In this document: piece by piece, positions 35,938-45,136 of the stretch
How positions within the stretch are numbered: the stretch's first letter is position 1
How the letters are laid out: every line of letters starts with the position of its first letter
Source of the DNA: Candidatus Microthrix parvicella Bio17-1
Lineage (GTDB): Bacteria; Actinomycetota; Acidimicrobiia; Acidimicrobiales; Microtrichaceae
Assembly: GCF_000299415.1 (NCBI RefSeq)
Contig: NZ_AMPG01000001.1
Span: 310,001 to 374,000, forward strand
Length of the DNA stretch: 64,000 nt
Reading direction: 5' to 3'
Position numbers and translations under genes: made by a program
The notes under the pieces: generated by a model
Databases searched by the model: none
Told to the model about the DNA's origin: nothing
The model's input: only the letters and a program-made list of their open reading frames with translations

Positions 35938-37557
35938 ATGGCCGGATGGAACTTTGCCGAGTTGTGGGAACGGATTGCATCAAAACAACCGGATGCCGAG
36001 GCCCAGGTCCAAGGCGACCGCCGAATCAGCTGGAGCGAGTTCGACCGACGTGCCGATGGGCTGGCCCGTCACCTGCTGGACCAAGGGGCCCAGCACCAGG
36101 ACAAGGTCGCCGTTTATCTGTACAACTGCCCGGAGTATCTAGAAACCACGTTTGCGTGTTACAAGGCCGGGCTGGTTCCGGTGAACACCAACTACCGGTA
36201 CGTCGAGGACGAGCTCGCCTACCTTTGGGACAACGCCGATGCCGTCGCCATCGTGTTTCACGGCTGTTTCACCGACCGCGTCGCAGCGGTACGCAACCGC
36301 GTTCCCACCGCACGGACCTGGCTGTGGGTGGACGACGGCTCGGGCCCCTGCCCCGATTGGGCGTTTCCCTACGAGGTGGCGGCGGCAACCGAAACCGATG
36401 GCCACACCGTGGCCCCCTGGGGGCGCAGCGGGGACGACATTCTGATGATCTACACCGGTGGCACCACCGGCATGCCCAAGGGCACCATGTGGCGCCAGGA
36501 CGACCTGATCCGCGCCCTGTGCGCCACCGGTAACCCGGTTTTGGGCGAGGAGTGCGAGACCGCCGGATACGACGCCGCGCTGGAGACGATCGGCGCCTCC
36601 GCGGCTCCCGGGCTGCCGGCCTGCCCGCTGATGCACGGCACCGGCTGGTTCACCGCCAACATGTACCTGACCAATGGCGGGTCGGTGGTGTGCCTTCCCA
36701 GCCGACATCTGGACATCCCCGAGCTGCTCGACGTCGTCGAGCAGGAGAAGATCGCCGCAGTCACCATCGTCGGTGATGCGTTCGCCAAGCCGATTGTGGC
36801 CGCGCTGGACGCCGAGCCGGATCGTTGGGACATCAGCTCGATCGTGCTGATCACCTCGTCGGGGGTGATGTGGTCGGAGTCGGCCAAGTTGGGTCTGCTG
36901 GCACATCACCCGAACATGATGCTGATCGACAGCTTCAGCTCATCGGAGGCCATCGGGCTGGGCCAGTCGGTCTCCGCCGGCGACTCAGCCGCCGACACAG
37001 CCTCGTTTGCACTCGGGGTGGCCGCCCGAGTGGTCCGTGACGACGGTAGCGACGTAGAACCAGGTTCGGGAGAGCGGGGCCGAGTGGCCGTCGGCGGCCA
37101 CGTGCCGATCGGCTACTACAAGGACCCCGAAAAGTCGGCCTCAACGTTCATCCAAATCGACGGAAAGAGCTACAGCTGCCCAGGTGACTGGGCCACCGTG
37201 GAGGCGGACGGGTCGATCACCCTGCTGGGCCGCGGGTCGGTGTGCATCAACACGGCGGGCGAGAAGGTGTTTCCCGAAGAGGTGGAGGAGGCGCTGAAGA
37301 CCCATGCCAGCGTGTACGACGCCGTGGTCGTTGGCGTGCCCGACGACCGCTTCGGCGAGACGATCGCCGCCGTTGTTCAACCAACCGAAGGCAGCTCGAT
37401 CGACGCCGACGAGTTGGTGGCGCACACCAAACACTCGCTGGCCGGTTACAAGGCCCCCCGCACGGTGCTGGTGGTGGACAGTATCGGCAGAGCGCCCAAC
37501 GCAAAGGTGGATTACAAGCGTTGGAAGTCCTACGCCGCTGAGCACGTCGGGGCCTGA
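35938..37557 (+). CDS. Acyl-CoA synthetase (AMP-forming)
   Basis: A 539-residue ANL-superfamily ligase. It has MIYTGGTTGMPKGTMW (P-loop), LIDSFSSSEAIGLGQ (the E of A5), GDWATVEADGSITLLGRGS (A7/A8) and a C-terminal A10 lysine region (GRAPNAKVDYKRWK). It activates a carboxylic acid to the acyl-CoA. Start fixed by GGGGGA seven bases before ATG. The substrate is probably a fatty or steroid-side-chain acid, by its resemblance to FadD-type enzymes. It is followed closely by the saccharopine-dehydrogenase-like gene (35-bp gap) and may form one operon to 42138. Confidence 0.87.
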   Translation: MAGWNFAELWERIASKQPDAEAQVQGDRRISWSEFDRRADGLARHLLDQGAQHQDKVAVYLYNCPEYLETTFACYKAGLVPVNTNYRYVEDELAYLWDNADAVAIVFHGCFTDRVAAVRNRVPTARTWLWVDDGSGPCPDWAFPYEVAAATETDGHTVAPWGRSGDDILMIYTGGTTGMPKGTMWRQDDLIRALCATGNPVLGEECETAGYDAALETIGASAAPGLPACPLMHGTGWFTANMYLTNGGSVVCLPSRHLDIPELLDVVEQEKIAAVTIVGDAFAKPIVAALDAEPDRWDISSIVLITSSGVMWSESAKLGLLAHHPNMMLIDSFSSSEAIGLGQSVSAGDSAADTASFALGVAARVVRDDGSDVEPGSGERGRVAVGGHVPIGYYKDPEKSASTFIQIDGKSYSCPGDWATVEADGSITLLGRGSVCINTAGEKVFPEEVEEALKTHASVYDAVVVGVPDDRFGETIAAVVQPTEGSSIDADELVAHTKHSLAGYKAPRTVLVVDSIGRAPNAKVDYKRWKSYAAEHVGA

Positions 37558-37592
37558 ACCCCACTCCGCCGAAACGACCAGGGAGCACCAGA

Positions 37593-38858
37593 ATGGGATC
37601 GATTGTCGTGCTGGGAGGTGCAGGCGGCGTTGGTCGCGTCGCCGTCGAGGCCTTGACGGTATTGCCGGACAGCTCCTCGATCGTCGTGGCCGATGCCCGG
37701 CCCGAGGCAGTCAGGTCCGTGATCGACGAGCTCGGCGACCCTCGCCTGGCGGCGGCGACCGTGGACGTCACCAACCAGGCCGCATTGGCGTCGTTCCTTG
37801 GCGGGGCCGACGTGGTGCTCAACTGCGTGGGACCGTTTTACCGGTTCGGTCCACCCACCCTGGCCGCCGCCATCGAGGCCGGGGTGAACTACGTGGACAT
37901 CTGCGATGACCTAGATGCCACCCGGGCCATGATGGCACTTGACGACGACGCACGGTCGGCCGGAGTCACGGCCCTGATCGGCATGGGCAACTCTCCCGGC
38001 CTTGCCAACATCTTCGTCAAGATGTGCGCCGAACAGCTCTTGGACGAGCTGCACACGGCCGAGATCTGCCACGTACACGGCGGCGAAACCAGCGAGGGTG
38101 CCGCGGTGCTCAAGCACCGCATTCACGCCATGGTCGACCCGGTGCCGCTGTTCATCGACGGAGAGTTCGTCGAGGTCCATCAGCTCGACGACGACGGGGC
38201 GCGCCATGTGCGTGAGATCGACTTTGCCGGTGTTGGCCCCACAGTCGTTCACCCCTACCCCCACCCCGAGACCATCACGCTGCCGGCGGCATTCCCGACC
38301 CTCACCCGGGCCACCAACCTGGGGTCGGTGTATCCGTTGGCGTACTTCGCCATGACCCAGGCGCTGGTTCGCTCGGGTATGGCCGACGATCGGCCGATCA
38401 GCCTGCTCGACACCGCCGGCACGCAGGTGCAGGTGGCCCCCATCGACGCCACCGTTGCCCTACTCCAGCGGGAACGGCCACGCCTCCTCGCGGAGGCCGG
38501 GGTCACAGAGCCGGGCGGCTGCCTGCGCGTGCAGGTGACCGGCGTGGTCGATGGCGAACCCCACACCTACGTGTGTTCATTGAACTCACAAGGGGCGGGT
38601 GCGGGCGAAGGCACCGGCATACCGGCGGCGCTTGGCGCAGCCCTGATGCAACGAGGCATCCTCGGCGAGACTCCGGGCGTGTATCCACCCGAGGCGATCG
38701 TGCCGGTTGACGACATTCTGAATCTGGCGAGCACCGTGGTGAGCACCCTCGGCATCGGTCGCGCCGGCGCCGGACACGGCGCCGCAGGGATCCCTTTAAC
38801 CATCGAACACACCAGCCCGGACGGAACCACCGAGATCATCCCGATGGCGCTGGGCTGA
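37593..38858 (+). CDS. Saccharopine dehydrogenase-like NAD(P)-binding protein
   Basis: A 421-residue protein with an N-terminal Rossmann motif (VVLGGAGGVGRVAVEAL), ADVVLNCVGPFYRFGPPTLAAAIEAGVNYVDICDD and GMGNSPGLANIFVKM, typical of the saccharopine dehydrogenase family. Such proteins include lysine-pathway reductases and carboxynorspermidine dehydrogenase. The substrate cannot be told here. A GGGAG ribosome-binding site precedes ATG. The next gene starts 20 bp downstream. Confidence 0.78.
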   Translation: MGSIVVLGGAGGVGRVAVEALTVLPDSSSIVVADARPEAVRSVIDELGDPRLAAATVDVTNQAALASFLGGADVVLNCVGPFYRFGPPTLAAAIEAGVNYVDICDDLDATRAMMALDDDARSAGVTALIGMGNSPGLANIFVKMCAEQLLDELHTAEICHVHGGETSEGAAVLKHRIHAMVDPVPLFIDGEFVEVHQLDDDGARHVREIDFAGVGPTVVHPYPHPETITLPAAFPTLTRATNLGSVYPLAYFAMTQALVRSGMADDRPISLLDTAGTQVQVAPIDATVALLQRERPRLLAEAGVTEPGGCLRVQVTGVVDGEPHTYVCSLNSQGAGAGEGTGIPAALGAALMQRGILGETPGVYPPEAIVPVDDILNLASTVVSTLGIGRAGAGHGAAGIPLTIEHTSPDGTTEIIPMALG

Positions 38859-38878
38859 GCCTTGAACGGAGCAACTTG

Positions 38879-40498
38879 ATGACCATCTCGACACCGAGCA
38901 ACCCCGCATCCTCCACAACGCCGGGGCCTGACGATCCGGTGGTATTGGCGGTGGACCTGGGTACTGGCGGCCCCAAGGTCGCGCTCGTGTCATTGGGTGG
39001 TCCGATCATCGGGTCCGCCTATCGCCGGGTGGAGCCGAAGGTGGCCTCGGACGGCACCGCCACCCAATCGCCGGACGAATGGTGGACCGCGGTCACCGAC
39101 GGCGCTGCCGAACTGACCGCAGCTCACCCCAAGGCCGCAGCGGCCCTGGTGGCGGTCGCGGTTACCGGCCAGTGGGGATCCACCGTACCGGTGGACGCCA
39201 CCGGCCATGCCGTGGGCGACTGCATGTCGTGGATGGACACCCGAGGCGCCGCCCTGGCAGCCGCGCAGGTGGGGGGCCGGGTCAAAATCGAGGGATTCGG
39301 CCCAACGAAGGCACTGCGCTGGATCCACCGCTCGGGTGGCGCCCCCAGCACCGAGGGCAACGATCCATTGGGCCACCGCCTCTACATGGCCACCCATCAG
39401 CAGGACCTGTACAACCGGACCGCAGCCTTCGTCGAACCCCTCGACTACCTCGTTGGCCGATTCACCGGCCGGGTGGCGGCATCGCGCCCCTCGATGGCCC
39501 TGTCGTGGCTCACCGACAACCGGGGAGACGACACGTGCTCCTACGATCCCAAGTTGGTCGCCCTGGCGGGCACGGATCCAGCCAAACTGCCGCCCCTGCT
39601 GGCGGCCGGCTCGGTGGTGGGAACCGTGCTGGCGGAGGTGGCCGCGGTAATGGGCATCGCCTCGGACCTCCCGGTACTGACCGCCATTCCCGACCTGCAT
39701 GCCGTCACGCTCGGCTCTGGAGCGATCGGCGATTACGAAGGACACGTGTCGATCTCAACGTCGGCGTGGATCGGCTGTCACGCACCCTCCAAGAAAACGT
39801 CCCTCATGAAGATGATGGCCACCATCCCGGCCGCTTTGCCCGGTCGTTACGTGCTGGCAAACAACCACGACACCGCAGGCGTGTGCCTCGAGTGGGCACG
39901 GGGGCTGCTGGTCAACCCCACCGATGGCCTCACAACCCCGATCACCGAGTCTTACGAGGACCTGGTCGCCGTCGCAGCCACGGCGGAGCCCGGCAGCGGC
40001 GGCGTGTTGTTTGCTCCTTGGCTCAACGGTGAACGGTCGCCCGTGGCCGATGCCAACCTGCGAGGCGGATTCCACGGACTGTCGTTGTCGACCACCCGGG
40101 CGGATCTGATCCGGTCGGTACTCGAGGGCGTGGCCCACAACGCGAGGTGGCTGCTCGAAGAGTCCGAGAAGTTCCTTGGCTCGTCGCTGGGTGAGCTGCG
40201 GGGCGTCGGGGGCGGCGCACAGTCCGACCTCTGGTGTCAGATCCACGCAGACGTGATGAACCGTCCCATCCACCGCATCGAGGCCCCGCTGATGGCCACC
40301 GTACGCGGCGCCGCGCTGTTTGCCGGGGTCTCACTGGGCCTCATCAGCACCGATGACATCGCCTCGGTGGTGCCGGTTGAACGCGTGTTCCGACCAGACC
40401 CGTCCACCCGGCACGTCTACGACGCCATGTACGCCGAGTTCCTCAAGCTGCATAAGATCGAAGCCAAGATGTACACACGGCTGGCCAAGCTGAGATGA
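38879..40498 (+). CDS. FGGY-family carbohydrate kinase (xylulokinase-like)
   Basis: A 539-residue sugar kinase. It has VVLAVDLGTGGPKVALVSL (phosphate 1), VAVTGQWGSTVPVD, an FGGY C-terminal domain with LFAPWLNGERSPVADANLRGGFHGLSLS, and GVGGGAQSDLWCQIHADVMNRP (adenosine motif). These are all xylulokinase-like. The start ATG at 38879 follows an ACGGAG site. It overlaps the next gene by ATGA. Pentulose is the default substrate, but the unusual neighbours (a redox-type membrane protein and acyl-CoA enzymes) leave this open. Confidence 0.83.
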   Translation: MTISTPSNPASSTTPGPDDPVVLAVDLGTGGPKVALVSLGGPIIGSAYRRVEPKVASDGTATQSPDEWWTAVTDGAAELTAAHPKAAAALVAVAVTGQWGSTVPVDATGHAVGDCMSWMDTRGAALAAAQVGGRVKIEGFGPTKALRWIHRSGGAPSTEGNDPLGHRLYMATHQQDLYNRTAAFVEPLDYLVGRFTGRVAASRPSMALSWLTDNRGDDTCSYDPKLVALAGTDPAKLPPLLAAGSVVGTVLAEVAAVMGIASDLPVLTAIPDLHAVTLGSGAIGDYEGHVSISTSAWIGCHAPSKKTSLMKMMATIPAALPGRYVLANNHDTAGVCLEWARGLLVNPTDGLTTPITESYEDLVAVAATAEPGSGGVLFAPWLNGERSPVADANLRGGFHGLSLSTTRADLIRSVLEGVAHNARWLLEESEKFLGSSLGELRGVGGGAQSDLWCQIHADVMNRPIHRIEAPLMATVRGAALFAGVSLGLISTDDIASVVPVERVFRPDPSTRHVYDAMYAEFLKLHKIEAKMYTRLAKLR

Positions 40499-42138
40499 CC
40501 ACCGAGGTGCTGGCCCCGCCGACCCACGGCCCGTCGATCGACCTGTTCGGCCGCACCTATCCCGTTGCGCTGCCAAGGCGGGGCGACCCACGCCTGGCGG
40601 TGGCGGCGGTGATCATCAGCGTGCAGATCCTGGGCCAGACCGTGCTGGGCTTCAACCTGTCGATCGCCCAGATTTTGATCTCGATCGGCGTTGCCGGGGG
40701 GCTCGACCTGGTGCTGGTGGCGTGGGAGCAGGGCATCATCGCGTGGCCCGCCTCGGCGTTGCTCACCGGCAATGGCGTCGCGCTGATCATGCGGGTCCCG
40801 GGCACCGAGCACGGCGACTGGTGGAGCACCCGGGGCTGGCCGATCTTCGCCTCCACCGCTGCGGTGGCCGTGCTGTCGAAGTACGTCACCCGGGTCGGGG
40901 GTCGACCACTGCTCAACCCATCCAATGGTGCGTTGGTTGTGGCGTTCCTCCTGTTCGGCTCCAACCTGGCCGACCCGCAGGACCTCTGGTGGGGGCCATG
41001 GTCGTTGGGGCTGGCGCTGACCTACGTGATCATCGTGGGTGCCGGGGTGGCCCTGACCCGACGAATCGGCACCCAGCGCGTGGTGTGGCCGTTCGTCATC
41101 ACCTACGCGACGTCGTTGGCCATCGTTGCCGCGTCCGGCCACTCGATGACCGCCCGCTGGAGCGTCGGCCCGGTGACCGGATGGAGTTGGTGGTGGATCG
41201 TCGTCGCATCGCCAGAGGTGTTCATCTTCTTGTTCTTCATGATCACCGACCCCCCCACAGCGGCGAAGGGCAAGGTGGGCGGCGCCGTCTACGGGGCCGT
41301 CGTCGGTCTGCTCGCCGCCACGCTCATGGCGGCTCAGGGCACCGAGTTCGCCACCAAGGTGGCCTTGCTCGGCGCCCTCACGCTGGTGTGCTTGTTCCGC
41401 CCACTCATCGAGCGACTCACACCAAGCCCCGGCGACCCGAGCGACGATGTTCGGGCCGGTCTTGGGCGCTTGGCACACCGAGTCGGCCCGGGCCACCCCC
41501 GTGTCACCGCAGCAGCCATGTCCGGGGTGGCTGTGCTGCTGGCCGCCGCCATGCTCACCGGCGCCGGCATGGGGCAGCGGACGCCCGTCTCCGCAGCCGA
41601 GGTTGCACGGCCCGACGTGTCATCACTGGTCGGCACTCCGCCAAAGGCCACCCTGGACCCCTCGGTGGCCGAACTGATCCCCGGGTTCGACCAGGCCCAG
41701 GCCGACCAACTGGTCAACGACCTGGCTGCCGATCTGGTGATCGAGGCCGAGGCCATCGACGCCGGTGAACCCGCACCGTTGGCTTCGGCGCTCATCGGGC
41801 CACGGCTGGAGGCGGCCCGAGTCGCCATCGACCCCACCCTCGCCACGCCTACCGACACGTCCTCGGAGCCCGGAAGCACCAACCTGCCCGGCAGCCTCCC
41901 AGGCGTTGAGGAGCCTGCGGGCACCCCACCCACCCCGGGCCAACGTGTGGGCCTGAAGGAGGCCAAGGTGACCATCGTTCGCACCAGCGACAGTCCTCAG
42001 GCACTCCCCAGCCTTGCGGTGCTCGCCGATGGCACCGCCGATGATGTCGAGTTCTCCTCGGCGTTCGTCATGACCAAGCCCGGTGATTCCTACCTGCTGG
42101 TCGACGTGGTCGACCCGACCACCCTGCCCGGCAGCTGA
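40495..42138 (+). CDS. RnfD/NqrB-family membrane protein with exported C-terminal domain
   Basis: A 547-residue protein. Residues 30-320 hold about nine membrane helices with LLNPSNGALVVAFLLFGS and FIFLFFMITDPPTAAKGK, signatures of the NQR2/RnfD/RnfE family. After a further helix (about 340-360) comes a Pro/Ser/Thr-rich, probably extracytoplasmic domain ending near LLVDVVDPTTLPG. The family includes redox-driven ion-pump subunits and the UnbU proteins of enediyne clusters. No other Rnf or Nqr subunit is nearby, so it acts alone or with distant partners. It is translationally coupled to the FGGY kinase. Confidence 0.75.
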   Translation: MTTEVLAPPTHGPSIDLFGRTYPVALPRRGDPRLAVAAVIISVQILGQTVLGFNLSIAQILISIGVAGGLDLVLVAWEQGIIAWPASALLTGNGVALIMRVPGTEHGDWWSTRGWPIFASTAAVAVLSKYVTRVGGRPLLNPSNGALVVAFLLFGSNLADPQDLWWGPWSLGLALTYVIIVGAGVALTRRIGTQRVVWPFVITYATSLAIVAASGHSMTARWSVGPVTGWSWWWIVVASPEVFIFLFFMITDPPTAAKGKVGGAVYGAVVGLLAATLMAAQGTEFATKVALLGALTLVCLFRPLIERLTPSPGDPSDDVRAGLGRLAHRVGPGHPRVTAAAMSGVAVLLAAAMLTGAGMGQRTPVSAAEVARPDVSSLVGTPPKATLDPSVAELIPGFDQAQADQLVNDLAADLVIEAEAIDAGEPAPLASALIGPRLEAARVAIDPTLATPTDTSSEPGSTNLPGSLPGVEEPAGTPPTPGQRVGLKEAKVTIVRTSDSPQALPSLAVLADGTADDVEFSSAFVMTKPGDSYLLVDVVDPTTLPGS

Positions 42139-42299
42139 CCGACGGTCGAAACCATCGGGTTGCCACGGCGGACCGGAGTAGACCGCTTGGCTTCAGGGCA
42201 GCCACTCGACTCCGGAACACCCAGCCGTGGTCGGTAGGCTGGTCGGCACAACGTGCCGAAGAGCACACCCCCCCCCCACATGGACACATGGAGCGACAC

Positions 42300-43205
42300 A
42301 TGGCTGATCTCGGATTCGACAACAAGGTGGCGATCATCACCGGCGCCGGCGGTGGGCTGGGCCGCCAACATGCCCTGGAGCTCGCCCGGCGCGGCGCACG
42401 CATCGTGGTCAACGACCTCGGTGGTTCGTTGGACGGCGTCGGGCACGCGGATGGGCCCGCCGACCAGGTCGTCGCCGAGATCGAGGCTCTGGGAGGCGAA
42501 GCCATCGCCAACACCGACTCGGTGGCCACCCCCGAGGGCGGCGAGGCCATCGTCGCCTCTGCGGTCGAGGCCTTCGGCACCGTCGACATCGTGATCAACA
42601 ACGCAGGCATCCTGCGTGACAAGACGTTCCACAACATGACCCCGGAACTGATCGACGCCGTCATCGACGTGCACCTGCGCGGCGCCTTCTACACCACGCT
42701 TCCCGCCTACAAGATCATGCGCGAGAAGAACTACGGCCGCATCGTCAACACCACCTCCAACAGCGGCCTGCTCGGCAACTTCGGCCAAAGCAACTACGGC
42801 GCCGCCAAGCTGGGCCTGGTTGGCTTCACGCGGGTGCTGGCCAACGAGGGCGCCAAGCGCAACATCAAGGTCAACGCCATTGCACCCGTCGCCAAGACCC
42901 GCATGACCGAGGAACTGTTTGGCGCCGCCGGCGACCTGATGGCCCCAGAGGCCATCTCCCCCACCGTGGCATGGCTGGCCCACGAGGACGTGCCGGTGTC
43001 CGGCGAGGTGTTCTCCGTGGCCGGTGGATACGTGGCCCGCTACTTCATCGGCCTCACCGAGGGCTGGTTCTCGCCCGGCCACACCGTGGAGGATGTGCGC
43101 GACAACTTCGAAGCGATCCGCGACGATTCCAATTACGACATCTTCGCCGACCCGTCCGGCGAGCTCATGAAGCTCATGGGCCTGCTGAGCCCCTCCGAGG
43201 ACTGA
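42300..43205 (+). CDS. Short-chain dehydrogenase (3-hydroxyacyl-CoA type)
   Basis: A 301-residue SDR with GAGGGLGRQHALELARRGA (cofactor loop), NDLGGSLDG, INNAGILRDKTF, and the catalytic pair in NYGAAKLG. It closely follows the dehydrogenase domain of peroxisomal multifunctional enzyme type 2, which oxidises 3-hydroxyacyl-CoA. The ATG at 42300 is preferred over the one at 42288 because GGAG lies between them at a proper distance. A run of ten C sits about 23 bp upstream of the start. Confidence 0.85.
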   Translation: MADLGFDNKVAIITGAGGGLGRQHALELARRGARIVVNDLGGSLDGVGHADGPADQVVAEIEALGGEAIANTDSVATPEGGEAIVASAVEAFGTVDIVINNAGILRDKTFHNMTPELIDAVIDVHLRGAFYTTLPAYKIMREKNYGRIVNTTSNSGLLGNFGQSNYGAAKLGLVGFTRVLANEGAKRNIKVNAIAPVAKTRMTEELFGAAGDLMAPEAISPTVAWLAHEDVPVSGEVFSVAGGYVARYFIGLTEGWFSPGHTVEDVRDNFEAIRDDSNYDIFADPSGELMKLMGLLSPSED

Positions 43206-43249
43206 GCCCACGCAAGACCTTCTGGGAAGCAACTCGTTGTGGGTTCTTG

Positions 43250-45136
43250 TTACCGAGACTCGAGGTCGATCGGCGAGCCCGATCGGGTGACGGTGTCGTC
43301 GACCCGTTGGTACAAGCCCGCTGCGGTGAACAGCTGAACCCGGGTGGTTCCCGCCGAACCCCCGGGCGAGCTCACCACCACATCCGGGACACCGTCGCCA
43401 TCGGCATCCAACCACTCCACGTCGACGACCAGCGAGCGCGGCACCGACACGCCCAATGGGAATGCCGCTGCGCCTCTCAACGAGGCCCATACTTGTGAGC
43501 TGTCTGCCGTGCGGCCCGTGACCGCCAGGCGTTCCACCAGGATTTCCCCTGCACGTGGCTTGGAGGCTCCTTTGACGACCGGGTCGGGAAGCACCGCCGC
43601 CTGCACCTCGCGAAGGTCGTCCGACTGTGGGAGGTTCACCACCGGAAGCGGCTTGGACGGATCGGCGTTCTCGAAGCCGGTGGCCGCCCAGCCATCGTCG
43701 GACCGAACGAGCACCACCAGGTCATCGTCGCCATCGCCGTCGACATCCCCCAGGTCAACCGGGAGCGTCCCAGGCGCGACAGCTCCCCCGGGGGGCCTGG
43801 CCACCGCGGCGGTGCCGTCGGGCAGGCTCCAGTGCAGCCGGCCGAACGGATCGGCGTGCACAAGAATCGGCGCTGAGGCATGGCCGTCGTTCGGGTAGTG
43901 CTGCAACGTGGCTGGAGAGCGACCGAGCCACCACCTCGACACAACCGTGTCCCTCGGCGGCACCGACGAACCGGTTGCGGGAGCGGACGTCGAAGTCGAA
44001 GTCGAAGTCGAAGTCGAAGTCGATGTCGGCGCCCCAAGGGTGACCGATGTACTGGTGACGGCGGCGGTTGTTGTGCTGGTGCTGGTGCTGGTGGCAGTGG
44101 GGTCAACACCGTCGGCCCTTCCCGGCAGCGGACCGGTGGCTGCGAAGCTCACCGCCTTGGCCGACGCCGGTGGCCCGATCATGCCATCCCAGCCCTGGGG
44201 CACCACCACGTCGCGACAGCCCAGGTCGGTCCCCTTGCCGAACCCCACCGGGGGTGCCTCGACACACACCGACGCAGGGCCGGGATGGGCGGGCACCACC
44301 TGATCGACCCCGTTCTTCAGGTCGGGGCGGGAACCCAGAACCGAAAGGAGATCGGACCGGATCACGTCGGGTTGAAGTTTGGTCGCATCCCCCCGGATCG
44401 ACGCGTTCATCGACGGGTCTCCATCCGGGTCGCTCACCCAACCCGTGATCTGCACACCACCCTCGACGGCCTCAACCCGGTCGAGGGCCGATCTGGTGTC
44501 GTGCAACGTCGATTCCGGCAACCGCTCGCCTCCTACGCTCGCCCCTCCCCAGTCGACGAAGGCAACGGTCACGTACAGGTCGACGCCGTCATCGACGGCA
44601 CCGACTGCGACGTGGCTGTAGGGTCCCAGCACGTTGTCGCGGTGCTTGGGGGAATCGTAAAAGGCCTGGTCCAAGGCGGTCAGCACCGCTGGTCCCAACA
44701 CCTGCGCCGATCCGGAATGTCCGACGTTCTCACCGGTGAGGACCCACGGCAGTCCTGGCACCGAGCCGGGATACGGGCTGAGGTCGGCTCGGTGCGAGAT
44801 TCCGTCGGCCGCCGCCTGATGCTGTGCCCACTCCCGAGCAGCGGGGATCACCTGGGGTGCGAGCAGTAAGGGGCGCAGCCCCGCCTGTTGACGCCGCTGG
44901 TTGACCAACCAGGCCAGGTCCTCCTCGACGGCTGCCCGGTCCTCGACGCCGATCCGCCCCGGCGGGACCGGCGCCGAATGAGCTGCTCCACCCACAGCCG
45001 GGATGAGGGTCGAGCCCTCCGCTCCCGCCGGGTTGATCGTCACCGCCAGCGCCACGCACGCCAGAGTCACCGCCGCGATCGCCCCACGCCGGACCAAGGA
45101 ACGGTTGCGGTCAGTTGGCGCGATACCAGGCAACAT
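43250..45136 (-). CDS. Secreted CAP-domain protein with FG-GAP repeats
   Basis: A 628-residue exported protein. A signal peptide ([22 protein letters not shown]) is followed by a CAP/SCP domain (about 65-190) with [24 protein letters not shown] and [19 protein letters not shown] linker domain with [11 protein letters not shown], a Thr/Ser-rich stretch of Ser-Thr alternations (about 345-395) and a C-terminal FG-GAP-like beta-propeller segment ([28 protein letters not shown], calcium-type DxDGDG loops) follow. The first 26 bp overlap the end of the betA gene on the same strand. Role at the surface unknown. Confidence 0.8.
   Translation of the reverse strand: MLPGIAPTDRNRSLVRRGAIAAVTLACVALAVTINPAGAEGSTLIPAVGGAAHSAPVPPGRIGVEDRAAVEEDLAWLVNQRRQQAGLRPLLLAPQVIPAAREWAQHQAAADGISHRADLSPYPGSVPGLPWVLTGENVGHSGSAQVLGPAVLTALDQAFYDSPKHRDNVLGPYSHVAVGAVDDGVDLYVTVAFVDWGGASVGGERLPESTLHDTRSALDRVEAVEGGVQITGWVSDPDGDPSMNASIRGDATKLQPDVIRSDLLSVLGSRPDLKNGVDQVVPAHPGPASVCVEAPPVGFGKGTDLGCRDVVVPQGWDGMIGPPASAKAVSFAATGPLPGRADGVDPTATSTSTSTTTAAVTSTSVTLGAPTSTSTSTSTSTSTSAPATGSSVPPRDTVVSRWWLGRSPATLQHYPNDGHASAPILVHADPFGRLHWSLPDGTAAVARPPGGAVAPGTLPVDLGDVDGDGDDDLVVLVRSDDGWAATGFENADPSKPLPVVNLPQSDDLREVQAAVLPDPVVKGASKPRAGEILVERLAVTGRTADSSQVWASLRGAAAFPLGVSVPRSLVVDVEWLDADGDGVPDVVVSSPGGSAGTTRVQLFTAAGLYQRVDDTVTRSGSPIDLESR
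43991..44020 (-). repeat. Hexanucleotide microsatellite coding for Thr-Ser
   Basis: Five perfect copies of CGAAGT (plus strand), giving alternating Ser-Thr codons in the linker of the CAP protein. A second, looser repeat of CTGGTG units follows near 44070-44095. Copy-number change would alter linker length without shifting the frame. Confidence 0.9.

Noticed and set aside
40417-41496. A 359-residue minus-strand frame opposite the RnfD-like gene
   Set aside because: His/Gln/Arg-rich, no hydrophobic or family pattern; complement of membrane-protein codons.
42090-43490. A 466-residue minus-strand open frame opposite the SDR gene
   Set aside because: Antisense shadow of a gene with intact catalytic motifs.
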